Positions 1-9,179 of a stretch of 64,000 bases of DNA are shown here, one piece after another. This stretch comes from JAUMWX01 sp023394215 (GTDB lineage: Bacteria > Bacillota > Clostridia > Tissierellales > Peptoniphilaceae), in assembly GCA_050313995.1 (NCBI GenBank), contig JBNPMM010000003.1. One strand, 5' to 3'. The position numbers and the translations under genes were made by a program. The notes beneath the pieces are model-generated. The model was given only the letters and a program-made list of their open reading frames with translations, was not told the origin of the DNA and did not search any database. The number at the start of each line of letters is the position of its first letter. The stretch's first letter is position 1.

Positions 1-816
1 TACAAAATCAATGAACTTATAAACGGTATTGATTTTTACTTATTTGTGAAAAGTTTAAACAAGATAGAAATCGAACAGATAATTTACAAGCTTAAAGAGG
101 TATATAAGAAACTTTTCACCAAAAAAAATCTTATTATCAATTTAACTTCGGATTTTAGTAATGAAAGTAAACTTGATTTTCAAATAGCTAAACTTGTAGA
201 AAAATTTGAAAACAAAGATTATGAAAACTTCAATTTTACCTTTGAGCCTATACAGGTAAAAGAAGGATTTTTGTCATCTGCCGACGTTCAATATGTAAGT
301 CTTGCAAATAAAATTGAGAATTATGACAGTAAAGCAAGCATCTTAAACAATCTTGCTTCAACCGGTTTTCTGTATAATGAAATAAGGGCAAAAGGTGGCG
401 CCTACGGTGCCGGTATAAATATTTCCAGACTAAAATCTTTAGCCGCTTATTCTTACAGGGATCCCAACCTGAAAAAAACTATAGAAAACTACCAAAGGCT
501 TCCTCAATATTTGAAGGAATTAAACATTGAAACAAGTGATCTCACCCCTATAATAATCGGTGCACTTGGGAAATTTGACCCTCCTATGACTGAAAGGGGT
601 AAGGGAGACTTTGATTTAAATATGTATCTTTCAGGCAGAAGTTATGAGGAATTGGATGACGCTATAGAAAATGCTCTAAATTTCAATATTGAAGATGCGA
701 AAAACTTTGCTCCTGTAATAGAGGAAGCTTTTGCAAACGGCAGCTTGGCTGTTCTCGGTAACAAAAGCACCTTGATTGATAATAAAGATTTATTTGATAA
801 GTTAATAGAATTATAA
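1..816 (+). CDS. M16C-family zinc metallopeptidase, C-terminal part only
   Basis: The frame is already open at base 1 and ends at 816, so only the last 271 codons are present. The stretch YNEIRAKGGAYGAG (codons 125-138) is characteristic of the C-terminal half of M16C (PreP/Cym1-type) insulinase-like peptidases, which degrade peptides inside a closed two-half chamber. The zinc-binding HxxEH motif belongs to the N-terminal half and lies outside the window, so activity cannot be judged. A GTG at 46 is only an internal codon. The gene converges on upp and shares a hairpin terminator with it. Confidence 0.8.
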   Translation, partial: YKINELINGIDFYLFVKSLNKIEIEQIIYKLKEVYKKLFTKKNLIINLTSDFSNESKLDFQIAKLVEKFENKDYENFNFTFEPIQVKEGFLSSADVQYVSLANKIENYDSKASILNNLASTGFLYNEIRAKGGAYGAGINISRLKSLAAYSYRDPNLKKTIENYQRLPQYLKELNIETSDLTPIIIGALGKFDPPMTERGKGDFDLNMYLSGRSYEELDDAIENALNFNIEDAKNFAPVIEEAFANGSLAVLGNKSTLIDNKDLFDKLIEL

Positions 817-859
817 AAATATCGACTTTTAAGTTTAATATTTTATTCAGCATTCAAAA

Positions 860-895
860 GGGGATTAGAATACGAAATTCTAATCCCCGCTTTTT
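860..895. terminator. Bidirectional Rho-independent terminator
   Basis: A 12-bp stem (860-871 with 877-888) and 5-nt loop lies between the convergent M16C gene and upp. A T-rich run follows it on the plus strand (CTTTTT), and TTTTG follows on the minus strand, so it can serve both genes. Confidence 0.85.
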
Positions 896-932
896 ACCTC
901 AGAAATTTTATAAAAATCCTTTTATTTAAAAC

Positions 933-1562
933 TTATTTTGTACCGAAAAGTCTATCTCCGGCATCGCCCAAACCCGGTAATATATAGGCATGGTCATTTA
1001 ATTGCCTGTCAAGAGAAGCTATATATATGTCTACGTCCGGATGTGCCTCTTGAACCGCCTTAACACCTTCCGGTGCCGCTAAAAGGTTTACCAGTCTTAT
1101 TTTCTTACAACCTCTGTTTTTTAAAGCTTCTATGGCATCTATAGCTGAGCCTCCTGTCGCAAGCATAGGATCAAGAACCAACATATCCCTTTCTCCCACA
1201 TCCGCAGGCAACTTAACATAGTATTCAACCGGCTTTAAGGTTTCAGGATCCCTGTACATACCTATGTGGCCGACCTTAGCTGACGGTATAATACTAAGCA
1301 TACCGTCCACCATTCCCAAACCTGCCCTAAGTATAGGAACCAAACCTAACTTCTTACCTGAAAGCTTATATCCTACTGTCTTTTCAAGTGGAGTTTCTAC
1401 CTCGTATTCTTCCAATTCCAAATCCCTTGTTACTTCATAAGCCATTAATTGAGAAACTTCGGAAACAACCTTTCTAAACTCATTTGTTCCGGTATTTACA
1501 TCTCTTAAAATACTTACCTTATGCTTTATCAATGGATGGTCTAAAACTGTTACTTTACTCAT
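933..1562 (-). CDS. upp: Uracil phosphoribosyltransferase
   Basis: Converts uracil and PRPP to UMP in pyrimidine salvage. The 209-residue length is standard. The PRPP-binding loop LVLDPMLATGGSA is at residues 128-140, the ILRAGLGM segment at 77-84, and the uracil-binding GDAGDRLFG tail closes the protein. It lies 32 bp downstream of sua5 on the same strand and probably shares its transcript, as in many Firmicutes where upp follows housekeeping genes. The ATG is preceded by GGGGAG. Confidence 0.97.
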   Translation of the reverse strand: MSKVTVLDHPLIKHKVSILRDVNTGTNEFRKVVSEVSQLMAYEVTRDLELEEYEVETPLEKTVGYKLSGKKLGLVPILRAGLGMVDGMLSIIPSAKVGHIGMYRDPETLKPVEYYVKLPADVGERDMLVLDPMLATGGSAIDAIEALKNRGCKKIRLVNLLAAPEGVKAVQEAHPDVDIYIASLDRQLNDHAYILPGLGDAGDRLFGTK

Positions 1563-1594
1563 TTTTCTCCCCTTTATTTCTTTTTAGGCTACGC

Positions 1595-2632
1595 CTAATA
1601 TATTTTCACATTTCCGGAAGCCGACTTTTTCAGCCTGTTCATTATACTGGCTCCGTAGCCCTTTTCCTCTACACCGTTTACTATAATCAAATCGACCCCT
1701 TCTTTATCCAACTGCCTCAATCCTTCAAAAAGTATCTTACTCATCTCAAGCAAATTGTCTCTATTTCCCAAATTTACCGATTCATAGCTTACAAAGTCTT
1801 TCAAAGAGTCTTCAAAAACCATAAGTCCGATTTTCTTATCCTTGTTATTATCTAATATTTTCTTAGATTCTTCAAGGAAAATTTTCTTATTTGCAACCAA
1901 AACCCTAACTTCAGCATTTGGTGCATAATGTTTATACTTTTGTCCCGGAGATTTCGGTGTCTGTTTATCATTTTTTAATGCAGTATCGAGCTCTACATTC
2001 TGCCAATATTTTTCCAAAAATTCCTTTGTATAAAATCCCGGCCTTAAAATCGTAGCTACCTCACCTGTTAAATCCAAAACCGTCGACTCTATGCCTATCG
2101 AACAAGGACCTGCATCTAAAACAGCCTCAATCCTTCCATCCATATCCTCCAAAGTGTCCAAAGCATTTGTAGGCGACGGCTTGGTAGAAAGATTTGCTGA
2201 CGGGGCTGCCAAGGGACTTTTACAAAGTCTTATCAGCTCTCTTGTCACATCTTTGTCAGGCATCCTTATAGCAACAGTCTCAAGACCCGCACTTACCTCC
2301 AAGGGTACAATATCCTTTTTCTTCAAAACTACGGTTAAGGGCCCCGGCCAAAGCTTCTTAAGGATTGCAAAATCATCCTCTCTTATATCTTTTGCCAACC
2401 TGTAAATATCTTGAAAATCTGCTATATGTAGGATTAAAGGGTTGTCTCCCGGTCTATTTTTTGCCTGAAAAATCTTTTTTACAGCCTCAGGATTAAGACC
2501 GTCAGCCCCCAAACCATAAACCGTTTCCGTAGGTATGGCTACCAGCCCTCCGGCTTTTATTATATCGGCAGCTTTCTCAAGAGTCTTAATATCTATTGAA
2601 TTTTCATTAATTTTTATAACTTGTGTTTTCAT
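1595..2632 (-). CDS. sua5: Threonylcarbamoyl-AMP synthase (Sua5 type)
   Basis: Makes L-threonylcarbamoyl-AMP from threonine, bicarbonate and ATP, the first step of t6A modification at tRNA position 37. The N-terminal YrdC domain shows PTETVYGLGADGLN (34-47), the KNRPGDNPL nucleotide-site motif (58 onward) and APSANLS. At 345 residues it is the long Sua5 form. The SPGQKYKHYAP linker near residue 230 leads into the C-terminal Sua5 domain, which TsaC lacks. It is followed by upp. Confidence 0.95.
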   Translation of the reverse strand: MKTQVIKINENSIDIKTLEKAADIIKAGGLVAIPTETVYGLGADGLNPEAVKKIFQAKNRPGDNPLILHIADFQDIYRLAKDIREDDFAILKKLWPGPLTVVLKKKDIVPLEVSAGLETVAIRMPDKDVTRELIRLCKSPLAAPSANLSTKPSPTNALDTLEDMDGRIEAVLDAGPCSIGIESTVLDLTGEVATILRPGFYTKEFLEKYWQNVELDTALKNDKQTPKSPGQKYKHYAPNAEVRVLVANKKIFLEESKKILDNNKDKKIGLMVFEDSLKDFVSYESVNLGNRDNLLEMSKILFEGLRQLDKEGVDLIIVNGVEEKGYGASIMNRLKKSASGNVKIY

Positions 2633-2695
2633 AATATCCCTTAATATTTTACCACAGACCCTAAAAAGTACAAAAGTAGCTTTTATAAAATCTTA

Positions 2696-2724
2696 CCTAA
2701 AAAAAAGGAGGCTTAAGCCCCCTA
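2696..2724 (-). terminator. Terminator of the MATE-CDF operon
   Basis: A near-perfect palindrome (AGGAGGCTTAAGCCCCCT on the plus strand, 2706-2723) overlaps the CDF stop codon. On the minus strand it is followed by a run of eight T (2698-2705). Confidence 0.7.
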
Positions 2725-3687
2725 TTTTTTCCTTATCCTACAATTGACGTGTACAAAATGATCCTCCTCCAAACAATAATTCGGATCTGTATGAATAGAA
2801 AGGTTGACGCCATATTTCTCAAAAATCTCTTTTTCCAAACCGTCAACTATTTCATGTAAACTGTAGGCATCTATATTTACCGGTACCTCGACATGAGCCG
2901 TACCGAAGAGTCTGGATTTTCCATATTCATGTAACTCTATATCATGACAGTCTCTCACAAACTTTCCTTTTTTTAAAGTCTCCTCTATGCAAAGCTTAAG
3001 CTTATCATCTATCTGCCTGCCTAAAAGCAAATCTCCCATGTCCTTAAACAAGTCAACACCTGACTTTATAATCAAAAGAGACAAAAACAGCCCGGCTATA
3101 CCGTCCACATTTATAGAGAAAAACTTATAAAATAAAAGTGATAACAATACCAAAGAAGTTGCCAAAACATCATTCTTTGAGTCGGATGCGAGCCCCTTAT
3201 TCAAGGGCGAATCAATCATCCTGTAAACCTTCATATTATAAGCGTACATATATATTTTAAATCCTATTGAAACTATAAGTATAAATAAGCCTACATAGCT
3301 GAAAATAAGCCTTCCCGGATTTATTACCGCCTTTATGGAATTAATAAGCAGCTGAACCCCCACTATTATAATAGCTATACCGACCACAAGGGTTGATATG
3401 TATTCACTTCTTCCATGCCCATAAGGATGGTCCTTATCGGCAGGTTTTGAGGATACCCTTGTCCCAAAAATAGTTACAAGACTTGTAAGACTGTCCGATA
3501 AATTGTTAAACGAGTCCCCTATTATTGAAACTGACGATGTAATAACACCTGCAAAAAGCTTTATTAAGAACAGTAAAATATTTATTAAAAGTCCCATACT
3601 GCCTGTTAGAGAAATTAACTTGTCCCTATCTTCCTTCTTTGAGAAATCTTCAGTTTTCACCAGTTTTTTTATTAAGAACCTTAACAT
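2722..3687 (-). CDS. Cation diffusion facilitator, probable Mn2+ exporter
   Basis: A CDF-family divalent-metal/proton antiporter of 321 residues with about six membrane segments and a C-terminal cytoplasmic metallochaperone-like domain. The TM2 site reads N61-x3-D65 (in DSFNNLSD) and the TM5 site D169-x3-D173 (in DSKND). This Asn/Asp set is typical of Mn-type CDFs (MntE) rather than the HxxxD of zinc exporters, so manganese is the inferred substrate. DHPYGHGRSEY follows TM2. The ATG at 3687 has GGGAG upstream and lies inside the MATE reading frame (38-bp overlap), implying translational coupling. Confidence 0.85.
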   Translation of the reverse strand: MLRFLIKKLVKTEDFSKKEDRDKLISLTGSMGLLINILLFLIKLFAGVITSSVSIIGDSFNNLSDSLTSLVTIFGTRVSSKPADKDHPYGHGRSEYISTLVVGIAIIIVGVQLLINSIKAVINPGRLIFSYVGLFILIVSIGFKIYMYAYNMKVYRMIDSPLNKGLASDSKNDVLATSLVLLSLLFYKFFSINVDGIAGLFLSLLIIKSGVDLFKDMGDLLLGRQIDDKLKLCIEETLKKGKFVRDCHDIELHEYGKSRLFGTAHVEVPVNIDAYSLHEIVDGLEKEIFEKYGVNLSIHTDPNYCLEEDHFVHVNCRIRKK

Positions 3688-5059
3688 GTCTGTCTCCCAA
3701 TATATCTCTCGTCTTAAATATATATATACTATACCATATTATCAAAACATTTGATGCAACCATAGAAATCCATATACCTATTCTGCCTATTTCCGTAAAA
3801 TTTTTAAAGAATAAAATCATAGGTATTCTCATTATCCAAAGTCTTAAAGTCGACATATGCATAGAATATTTCATCTTGCCGGCACCTTGAAAAAGTCCCT
3901 GATATACGTTGAATAAAGCCATTAAAGGTATCATAAGAATATCATAAGCTATATATTCCTTTGCTATCAGAAATATTGCCTTATCCTTATTTGGATCTAC
4001 AAAAACGGATAAAATCGGATCTTGGAAAAAATAAATAAGAATCATGCCTATAATAGAGGTGATCCACCCCAACTTATTAGCATCCTTTATAACCTGCCTT
4101 GCTCTATCAAAGTACCTTGCCCCTATATTTTGCCCCAAAATCGAAGTCATGGCAGCTGCAAAACCCATTGAAATCTGCATAAATAGTTCCGTAGTCCTGT
4201 TAACCATGGAAAAGGCGGCTACAACCTCTTCTCCATAAGAAATAATAAAGGTATTAAGAACGGAAAAGCCCAATGCCGCCGCAGACCTTCCCACAGCCGT
4301 AGGAATAGTCAGGCTTATTATATTTCTTGAGGTTTTTCTGTTATACCTGAATCCCTTAAAATTGATGTCCACAAAAGTGGTATCCTTCTTTATACTTACA
4401 TAACCTATTATAAGGGCTATGATTTTTGCCATTACAGTTGCAAATCCTGCTCCAAAAATTTCCCATCCGAAACCTGGTAGCCCGATAAAAGGTATTTCTT
4501 TAAATATAAAGATCGGATCTAAAATAATATTCAAAATACCAGAAATAAGCCCCATCATAGTTGTATCCTTTGTCTTTCCTTGGGCATTTAATATAGCCTG
4601 TAGGGAAAAATACAAAGCATCAACCAAAAATCCTAAGGCATTTATTCTTAAGTAAATCTTTGAATACTTATATAAGTCGCCATTTGCTCCCATCACCTTT
4701 ACTATCAAAGGCGTTACAAAATATCCTAAGATTGAGAATGATAAACCTATTATAAATGATAAAAATAAAAGATGTTTGGCATAATCGCTTGAACGTTCCT
4801 TATTCCGAGCCCCTATTGATTGAGAAATTAGGGATGTACCGGCTATGGAAATGCCTATAGCTACCGATACAAATAAAAAAACTACCGGCCAGGTAAAGCT
4901 TGTAGCTGTAAATTGCTTTGCCGATAATCTTGCCAACCAGATTCCGTCAGCCATAGTATAAAATGTTGCTATTATATTGCTTATTATCAACGGATAGGAT
5001 AATTTTAACAATACCTTCATGGTCTTGTCTTTTAAGATAAAATCTTTATTTTTTTCCAT
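3650..5059 (-). CDS. MATE-family efflux transporter
   Basis: A polytopic protein of 469 residues with about twelve hydrophobic segments in two MatE halves, of the NorM/DinF type that expels organic cations or drugs in exchange for Na+ or H+. The first half contains ADGIWLARLS and the second AAMTSILGQNIGARYFDRA, both in family positions. The substrate cannot be read from sequence. It is the first gene of a two-gene operon with the CDF exporter and has a GGGGGAT ribosome site and a good sigma-A-type promoter just upstream. Confidence 0.9.
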   Translation of the reverse strand: MEKNKDFILKDKTMKVLLKLSYPLIISNIIATFYTMADGIWLARLSAKQFTATSFTWPVVFLFVSVAIGISIAGTSLISQSIGARNKERSSDYAKHLLFLSFIIGLSFSILGYFVTPLIVKVMGANGDLYKYSKIYLRINALGFLVDALYFSLQAILNAQGKTKDTTMMGLISGILNIILDPIFIFKEIPFIGLPGFGWEIFGAGFATVMAKIIALIIGYVSIKKDTTFVDINFKGFRYNRKTSRNIISLTIPTAVGRSAAALGFSVLNTFIISYGEEVVAAFSMVNRTTELFMQISMGFAAAMTSILGQNIGARYFDRARQVIKDANKLGWITSIIGMILIYFFQDPILSVFVDPNKDKAIFLIAKEYIAYDILMIPLMALFNVYQGLFQGAGKMKYSMHMSTLRLWIMRIPMILFFKNFTEIGRIGIWISMVASNVLIIWYSIYIFKTRDILGDRHVKVLNKKTGEN

Positions 5060-5092
5060 ATATCCCCCCTAAACTTAAATACAATAAATCAT

Positions 5093-5121
5093 ACTATACT
5101 CCTACCGAAAAATTTTTTCAA
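5093..5121 (-). promoter_or_regulatory. Predicted sigma-A promoter of the MATE-CDF operon
   Basis: On the minus strand, TTGAAA (5116-5121) is separated by exactly 17 bp from TATAGT (5093-5098), about 35 bp before the MATE start codon. Confidence 0.55.
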
Positions 5122-5143
5122 TATTATTAAGATATTCACGAAA

Positions 5144-5806
5144 TTATATCAAAATATGCCTAAGTTCTTCTATGCTGTCCACTAAATAGTCTGGTTCTTC
5201 AAATTTTAAATCCTTCTTATCCCTAAATCCCCAAGTTACCGCAACCGTCTTAACTCCGGCATTTTTCCCGGTTCTTATGTCAACTTCACTGTCACCGATA
5301 TAAAAAACTTCTTCATTTTTTAATGAAAATTTCTCTATAATAAATTCAAGGACCTTGGGGTTGGGCTTAGGCTCAAAACCCTCTTTTTGCCCCTGTATAA
5401 ATGAAAATATATTTTTAGGAAACATAAGTTCCATAAGGGGTTGCAAAACTATATCGGGTTTATTTGAATAAGCTACCAATATATATCCCCTACTTTTTAA
5501 TTCTTCAAGCAAAGCGGAAATCCCTGCATAAGGTTTAACTAAATATGATGAATTTGCCTCGTATTCTTCATGATAAAGCTTAAAAACCTCGTTATATAAA
5601 CCTTCTCCTTCAATATTTAAAAACTTAAATATTGAGTCAAGCAAGTATTTTGAACCGTAGCCCAAATACTTTCTACACACATCAAGGCTTAAATCTTCTG
5701 CTCTTTCGATATTACTTTTTCTCATAGCATCAACAAGAAAATACCTTATCCCCTCTATAGTATCCAACAGGGTTCCGTCCACATCAAAAACTGCAAGTTT
5801 TTTCAT
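5144..5806 (-). CDS. HAD-superfamily hydrolase, phosphoglycolate-phosphatase-like
   Basis: A 220-residue soluble HAD phosphatase with all four motifs: I, DVDGT (8-12, nucleophile Asp8); II, the Ser of AYSNKP; III, the Lys of PKPNP; IV, GDSEVDIRTG. The helical cap between motifs I and II is the subclass found in Pgp, PpaX and Gph enzymes. Substrate is unassigned; phosphoglycolate or pyrophosphate are family precedents. It overlaps the upstream methyltransferase by 4 bp (ATGA), so the two are translated together. Confidence 0.88.
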   Translation of the reverse strand: MKKLAVFDVDGTLLDTIEGIRYFLVDAMRKSNIERAEDLSLDVCRKYLGYGSKYLLDSIFKFLNIEGEGLYNEVFKLYHEEYEANSSYLVKPYAGISALLEELKSRGYILVAYSNKPDIVLQPLMELMFPKNIFSFIQGQKEGFEPKPNPKVLEFIIEKFSLKNEEVFYIGDSEVDIRTGKNAGVKTVAVTWGFRDKKDLKFEEPDYLVDSIEELRHILI

Positions 5807-6516
5807 ATAAATCTCCTAAACTCATGCATAGCTATTGCCGTCGCTATCGGAAGATTGAAGCTGTCAATATCCGAACTTTGAGGTATAAAAACCATCTTAC
5901 CGTAAACAGCATAATCCTTTGGAAGCCCCCTACCTTCATTACCCATAACTATAGTAAAATTTTTTTCCGCCTGTAAATGATATATACTGTCATCTTCATT
6001 CTTGGACAGCATAAACATATAAAGCTTATTTTGAGGAAAATCTCTTATGTAATCCTCTATTTTTTCATAATGCCTAAATCTTAAACTGAAAATAGCTCCC
6101 ATAGACGCCCTGACAGTCTTGGGATTGAAAATATCACAACAGTTTCCCACCAAAACCAGGTCATAAAAACCCATACCTGCCATAGTTCTTATGATCGTGC
6201 CCAGATTTCCCATATCGGAAACTTCATTCAAAAATATATGGTTACCCTCCCTGATATCGGATTTAAATTTTTTAAATAGCGTAACTACAAAAACATTTCC
6301 CTTATCAGCCAACCTGCTTACCTGTTTCGAACTTACCTTATAAGCTATATTCTCCTCTTTCAACCTTTTAATTAATTGATCTTTTTCAATATAGTCTTCC
6401 GATATAAGCACAAGCTCTATTAAATTCTTAGCCTTATTAATTAATTCCAAACTTGGAAATGCTCCCAGAGTATAGGAATAATCATATTTTTTATTATATT
6501 TATTAATCTTTTCCAT
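5803..6516 (-). CDS. SpoU/TrmH-family RNA 2'-O-methyltransferase
   Basis: The SPOUT-fold C-terminal half shows motif 1 (MGNLGTIIRTMAGMG, with the conserved Arg), motif 2 (NEGRGLP) and motif 3 (IPQSSDIDSFNLPIATAIA). These form the knotted SAM site of enzymes that methylate a ribose in rRNA or tRNA. The N-terminal 80 residues resemble the substrate-binding domain of RlmB/TsnR-like members but are weakly conserved. At 237 residues the length is normal. The exact target nucleotide is not predictable. Confidence 0.88.
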   Translation of the reverse strand: MEKINKYNKKYDYSYTLGAFPSLELINKAKNLIELVLISEDYIEKDQLIKRLKEENIAYKVSSKQVSRLADKGNVFVVTLFKKFKSDIREGNHIFLNEVSDMGNLGTIIRTMAGMGFYDLVLVGNCCDIFNPKTVRASMGAIFSLRFRHYEKIEDYIRDFPQNKLYMFMLSKNEDDSIYHLQAEKNFTIVMGNEGRGLPKDYAVYGKMVFIPQSSDIDSFNLPIATAIAMHEFRRFI

Positions 6517-6605
6517 AGTAAGTAAATTTTATACTCGATGGAAGCAATAGTCAATTAATTACTCAAAAGACCTAAAATCCGAATGCTTTTAAACTTGCAA
6601 TGATG

Positions 6606-6611
6606 TATAAT
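6606..6611 (+). promoter_or_regulatory. Probable -10 element of pncB
   Basis: TATAAT lies 26 bp before the pncB start. No good -35 sits at the usual distance. Confidence 0.4.
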
Positions 6612-6636
6612 TAACTTAAGCTTAAGGAGGCAGAAA

Positions 6637-8085
6637 TTGAAAAATAAAAATTTAACACTATTAATGGATTTCTATGAACTTACCATGGCAAACGGTTATT
6701 TTCTAAATAATTTAGATAAAACTATCGGCTACTATGACTTATACTTCAGAAAGGCTCCGGATAATGCCAGCTTTGCCATTGCTTGCGGTTTAAACGATGC
6801 CATAGACTATATGGAAAATCTTCATTTTGATGATAAAGAAATTGAATTTTTAAAATCCAAGGGTATCTTTTCCAAAGACTTCCTTGACTATCTTAAAAAC
6901 TTCAAATTTGAATGTGATGTCTGGGCTATGCCTGAGGGTACCCTTGTATTCCCTAACGAACCTATAATGACAATAAGGGGACCGCTTATCCAAGCTCAGT
7001 TGCTTGAAACCATGCTTTTGCTTACTATAAATCACCAATCTCTTATAGCTACAAAGGCAAATCGGGTTGTAAGAGCCGCCCAAGGCAGGTCCGTATTGGA
7101 ATTCGGATCAAGAAGAGCTCAGGGCGCCGATGCCGCAAACCTTGGAGCAAGAGCTGCTTATATAGGAGGGGTAAACGGGACTGCCAATACCCTTGCCGAC
7201 TATCTCTACGGCACACCGGCTTTAGGAACTATGGCACACTCATGGATACAGTCTTTCCCAAGCGAATATGAAGCTTTTACCGCTTATGCAAGAATTTATC
7301 CGGACTCATGTACTCTTTTGATAGATACTTACGATACCCTAAAATCCGGCGTTGTTAACGCCATAAGGGTATTCGATGATGTCCTTAAACCCCTTGGAAA
7401 AAGGCCTAAAGGGGTAAGGCTCGATTCCGGAGATATGGCATATCTTTCTAAAAAAACAAGAAAAATGCTTGATGAAGCAGGTTATGAGGATTGTAAAATT
7501 GTTGCCTCAAACAGTTTAGATGAGTATAAAATAAGGGATATTCTCCTTCAAGGAGCACAAATTGACAGCTTCGGTGTAGGCGAAAATCTTATTACATCAA
7601 AATCCACTCCCGTATTTGGCGGAGTTTATAAACTTGTTGCAATAGAAGATGAGGGAAAAATAGTTCCTAAGATAAAAATATCGGAAAATATAGAAAAAAT
7701 CACAACCCCCGGCTTTAAACAAGTTTATAGGATATATGATCGTGAAACTGGAAAAGCAAGAGCCGATCTTATAACACTTAATGAGGAGAAAATCGAAGAA
7801 GATAAGCCTCTTACTATCTTCCACCCACTTTATACGTGGAAAACCAGTACAATTTATAACTATAGGATAAAAAAACTTATGCTTCCTATATATAGCAAGG
7901 GTAAACTTGTATATGATATTCCAAGTATTGAGGAAATCAGAGAATATTGCCAAAAAGAACTCGAAACCCTATGGGAAGAATACAAAAGACTTGATCAAGC
8001 TCAAACCTATAAAGTTGACCTTTCAAAGAAACTTTGGGATTTGAAAAATAATCTTTTAAATGAGGCCAAAGGTTTAGCCGAATAA
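6637..8085 (+). CDS. pncB: Nicotinate phosphoribosyltransferase
   Basis: Forms nicotinate mononucleotide from nicotinate, PRPP and ATP in the Preiss-Handler NAD salvage route. The 482-residue length and the segments DFYELTMANGYF (N-terminus), FGSRRAQGADAANLGARAA and GVRLDSGDM are typical of the Firmicutes long form. The start is a TTG at 6637, chosen because a strong AAGGAGG (6624-6630) precedes it at the right distance. It is a single-gene unit convergent with pta. Confidence 0.96.
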   Translation: MKNKNLTLLMDFYELTMANGYFLNNLDKTIGYYDLYFRKAPDNASFAIACGLNDAIDYMENLHFDDKEIEFLKSKGIFSKDFLDYLKNFKFECDVWAMPEGTLVFPNEPIMTIRGPLIQAQLLETMLLLTINHQSLIATKANRVVRAAQGRSVLEFGSRRAQGADAANLGARAAYIGGVNGTANTLADYLYGTPALGTMAHSWIQSFPSEYEAFTAYARIYPDSCTLLIDTYDTLKSGVVNAIRVFDDVLKPLGKRPKGVRLDSGDMAYLSKKTRKMLDEAGYEDCKIVASNSLDEYKIRDILLQGAQIDSFGVGENLITSKSTPVFGGVYKLVAIEDEGKIVPKIKISENIEKITTPGFKQVYRIYDRETGKARADLITLNEEKIEEDKPLTIFHPLYTWKTSTIYNYRIKKLMLPIYSKGKLVYDIPSIEEIREYCQKELETLWEEYKRLDQAQTYKVDLSKKLWDLKNNLLNEAKGLAE

Positions 8086-8094
8086 AAATATAAA

Positions 8095-8172
8095 AGGAGC
8101 CCTTTGAAGTACGTATCAAAAGTTAGCTGTGAAACTAACCCTTGATTCTCAATCTTCTCAGGCTCCTAAATT
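8095..8172. terminator. Composite hairpin terminator between pncB and pta
   Basis: An outer 7-bp stem (AGGAGCC 8095-8101 with GGCTCCT 8161-8167) encloses an inner two-part stem (ATCAA/TTGAT and GTTAG/CTAAC around an 8-nt loop, 8115-8146). T-rich DNA follows on both strands, so both convergent genes may end here. It is larger than a normal terminator. Confidence 0.6.
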
Positions 8173-8181
8173 TTTACTTTA

Positions 8182-9168
8182 TTAATCTGTTACTTGAGCA
8201 GCTGTTACAATTGCAGTTTGATATACTTCAACCGCTGTACAGCCTCTTGATAAGTCATTTACAGGCTTGTTTAATCCTTGCAATACAGGTCCTATAGCAT
8301 CAAAACCGCCCATTCTTTGAGCCATTTTATAACCTATATTTCCAGCTTCAAGTGAAGGGAATATAAATACATTTGCATAACCTGCAACATTTGAGCCCGG
8401 GAATTTAAGTTGTCCTACCTCAGGAACTATAGCTGCATCGAACTGCATTTCTCCGTCAAGCGGTAAATCCAAACCTTGCTCTTCTATCATTTTTTTCGCT
8501 ATGCTTGTTGCTTCCGCCACCTTTTCTTGATCAGGATGAGAAGCTGAGCCGTTTGTAGAGAATGATAACATAGCTACCTTCGGCTCTATGCCGAACATTT
8601 CCGCAGTATCCTTACTCATAAGAGCTATTTCCGCCATCATTTGAGCATCTACAGTTATATTTATAGCAGCATCTGCACAAAGATACTTTCTTCCGTCTTC
8701 ATGTAATAAAATAAAAGCTCCGGATGTTCTTGAGATTCCCGGTTTAGTCTTAATAATTTGAAGGGCCGGTCTTACAGTATCAGCTGTAGAGTGTATAGCT
8801 CCGGAAACCATACCGTCAGCATAACCTTCTTGTACAAGCATAGTTCCGAAATAATTTTCGTCCTTCAACTGCTCTTTAGCTTGTTCAAGGCTTACTTTTC
8901 CCTTTCTTATTTCAACAAATCTTTCAACCAAACTTTCAAATCTTTCATCCTCTACCGGATTAATAATTTCAACCGCTGATAAATCGAAGCCGTTTTCAGT
9001 AGCTTTACTTAGGATAGCATCTCTATCACCCAATAAAACAGGTTTAATCAAACCGTCTTTTAACAGGTCATCAGTTGCCTTTATTATCCTAATGTCTCCT
9101 CCTTCAGGAAAAACTATACTTCTGTTTTTCCCTACAAGCTTCTCTTTTAACTCATCAATTGCTTTCAT
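8182..9168 (-). CDS. pta: Phosphate acetyltransferase
   Basis: Interconverts acetyl-CoA and acetyl phosphate, the first half of the acetate fermentation pathway. The 328-residue protein is the short Pta form without the N-terminal regulatory domain. Family segments include IVFPEGGDIRI near the N-terminus, GAIHSTADTVRPALQII and SNVAGYANVFIFPSLEAG. No ackA is visible in the window. It is the last gene of the parA-parB-DUF4446-pta run, 11 bp after DUF4446, with a GAGGAGG ribosome site. Confidence 0.96.
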   Translation of the reverse strand: MKAIDELKEKLVGKNRSIVFPEGGDIRIIKATDDLLKDGLIKPVLLGDRDAILSKATENGFDLSAVEIINPVEDERFESLVERFVEIRKGKVSLEQAKEQLKDENYFGTMLVQEGYADGMVSGAIHSTADTVRPALQIIKTKPGISRTSGAFILLHEDGRKYLCADAAINITVDAQMMAEIALMSKDTAEMFGIEPKVAMLSFSTNGSASHPDQEKVAEATSIAKKMIEEQGLDLPLDGEMQFDAAIVPEVGQLKFPGSNVAGYANVFIFPSLEAGNIGYKMAQRMGGFDAIGPVLQGLNKPVNDLSRGCTAVEVYQTAIVTAAQVTD

Positions 9169-9179
9169 TCTTTCCTCCT

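Noticed and set aside
1584..1598. Palindrome TTAGGC-TAC-GCCTAA as a terminator between sua5 and upp
   Set aside because: On the minus strand it is followed by A-rich DNA, not a T-run, and it overlaps the sua5 stop; read-through into upp is more likely.
1484..1855. Open frame of 123 codons on the plus strand across upp and sua5
   Set aside because: It lies opposite two well-supported genes, has no ribosome site and encodes no recognisable protein.
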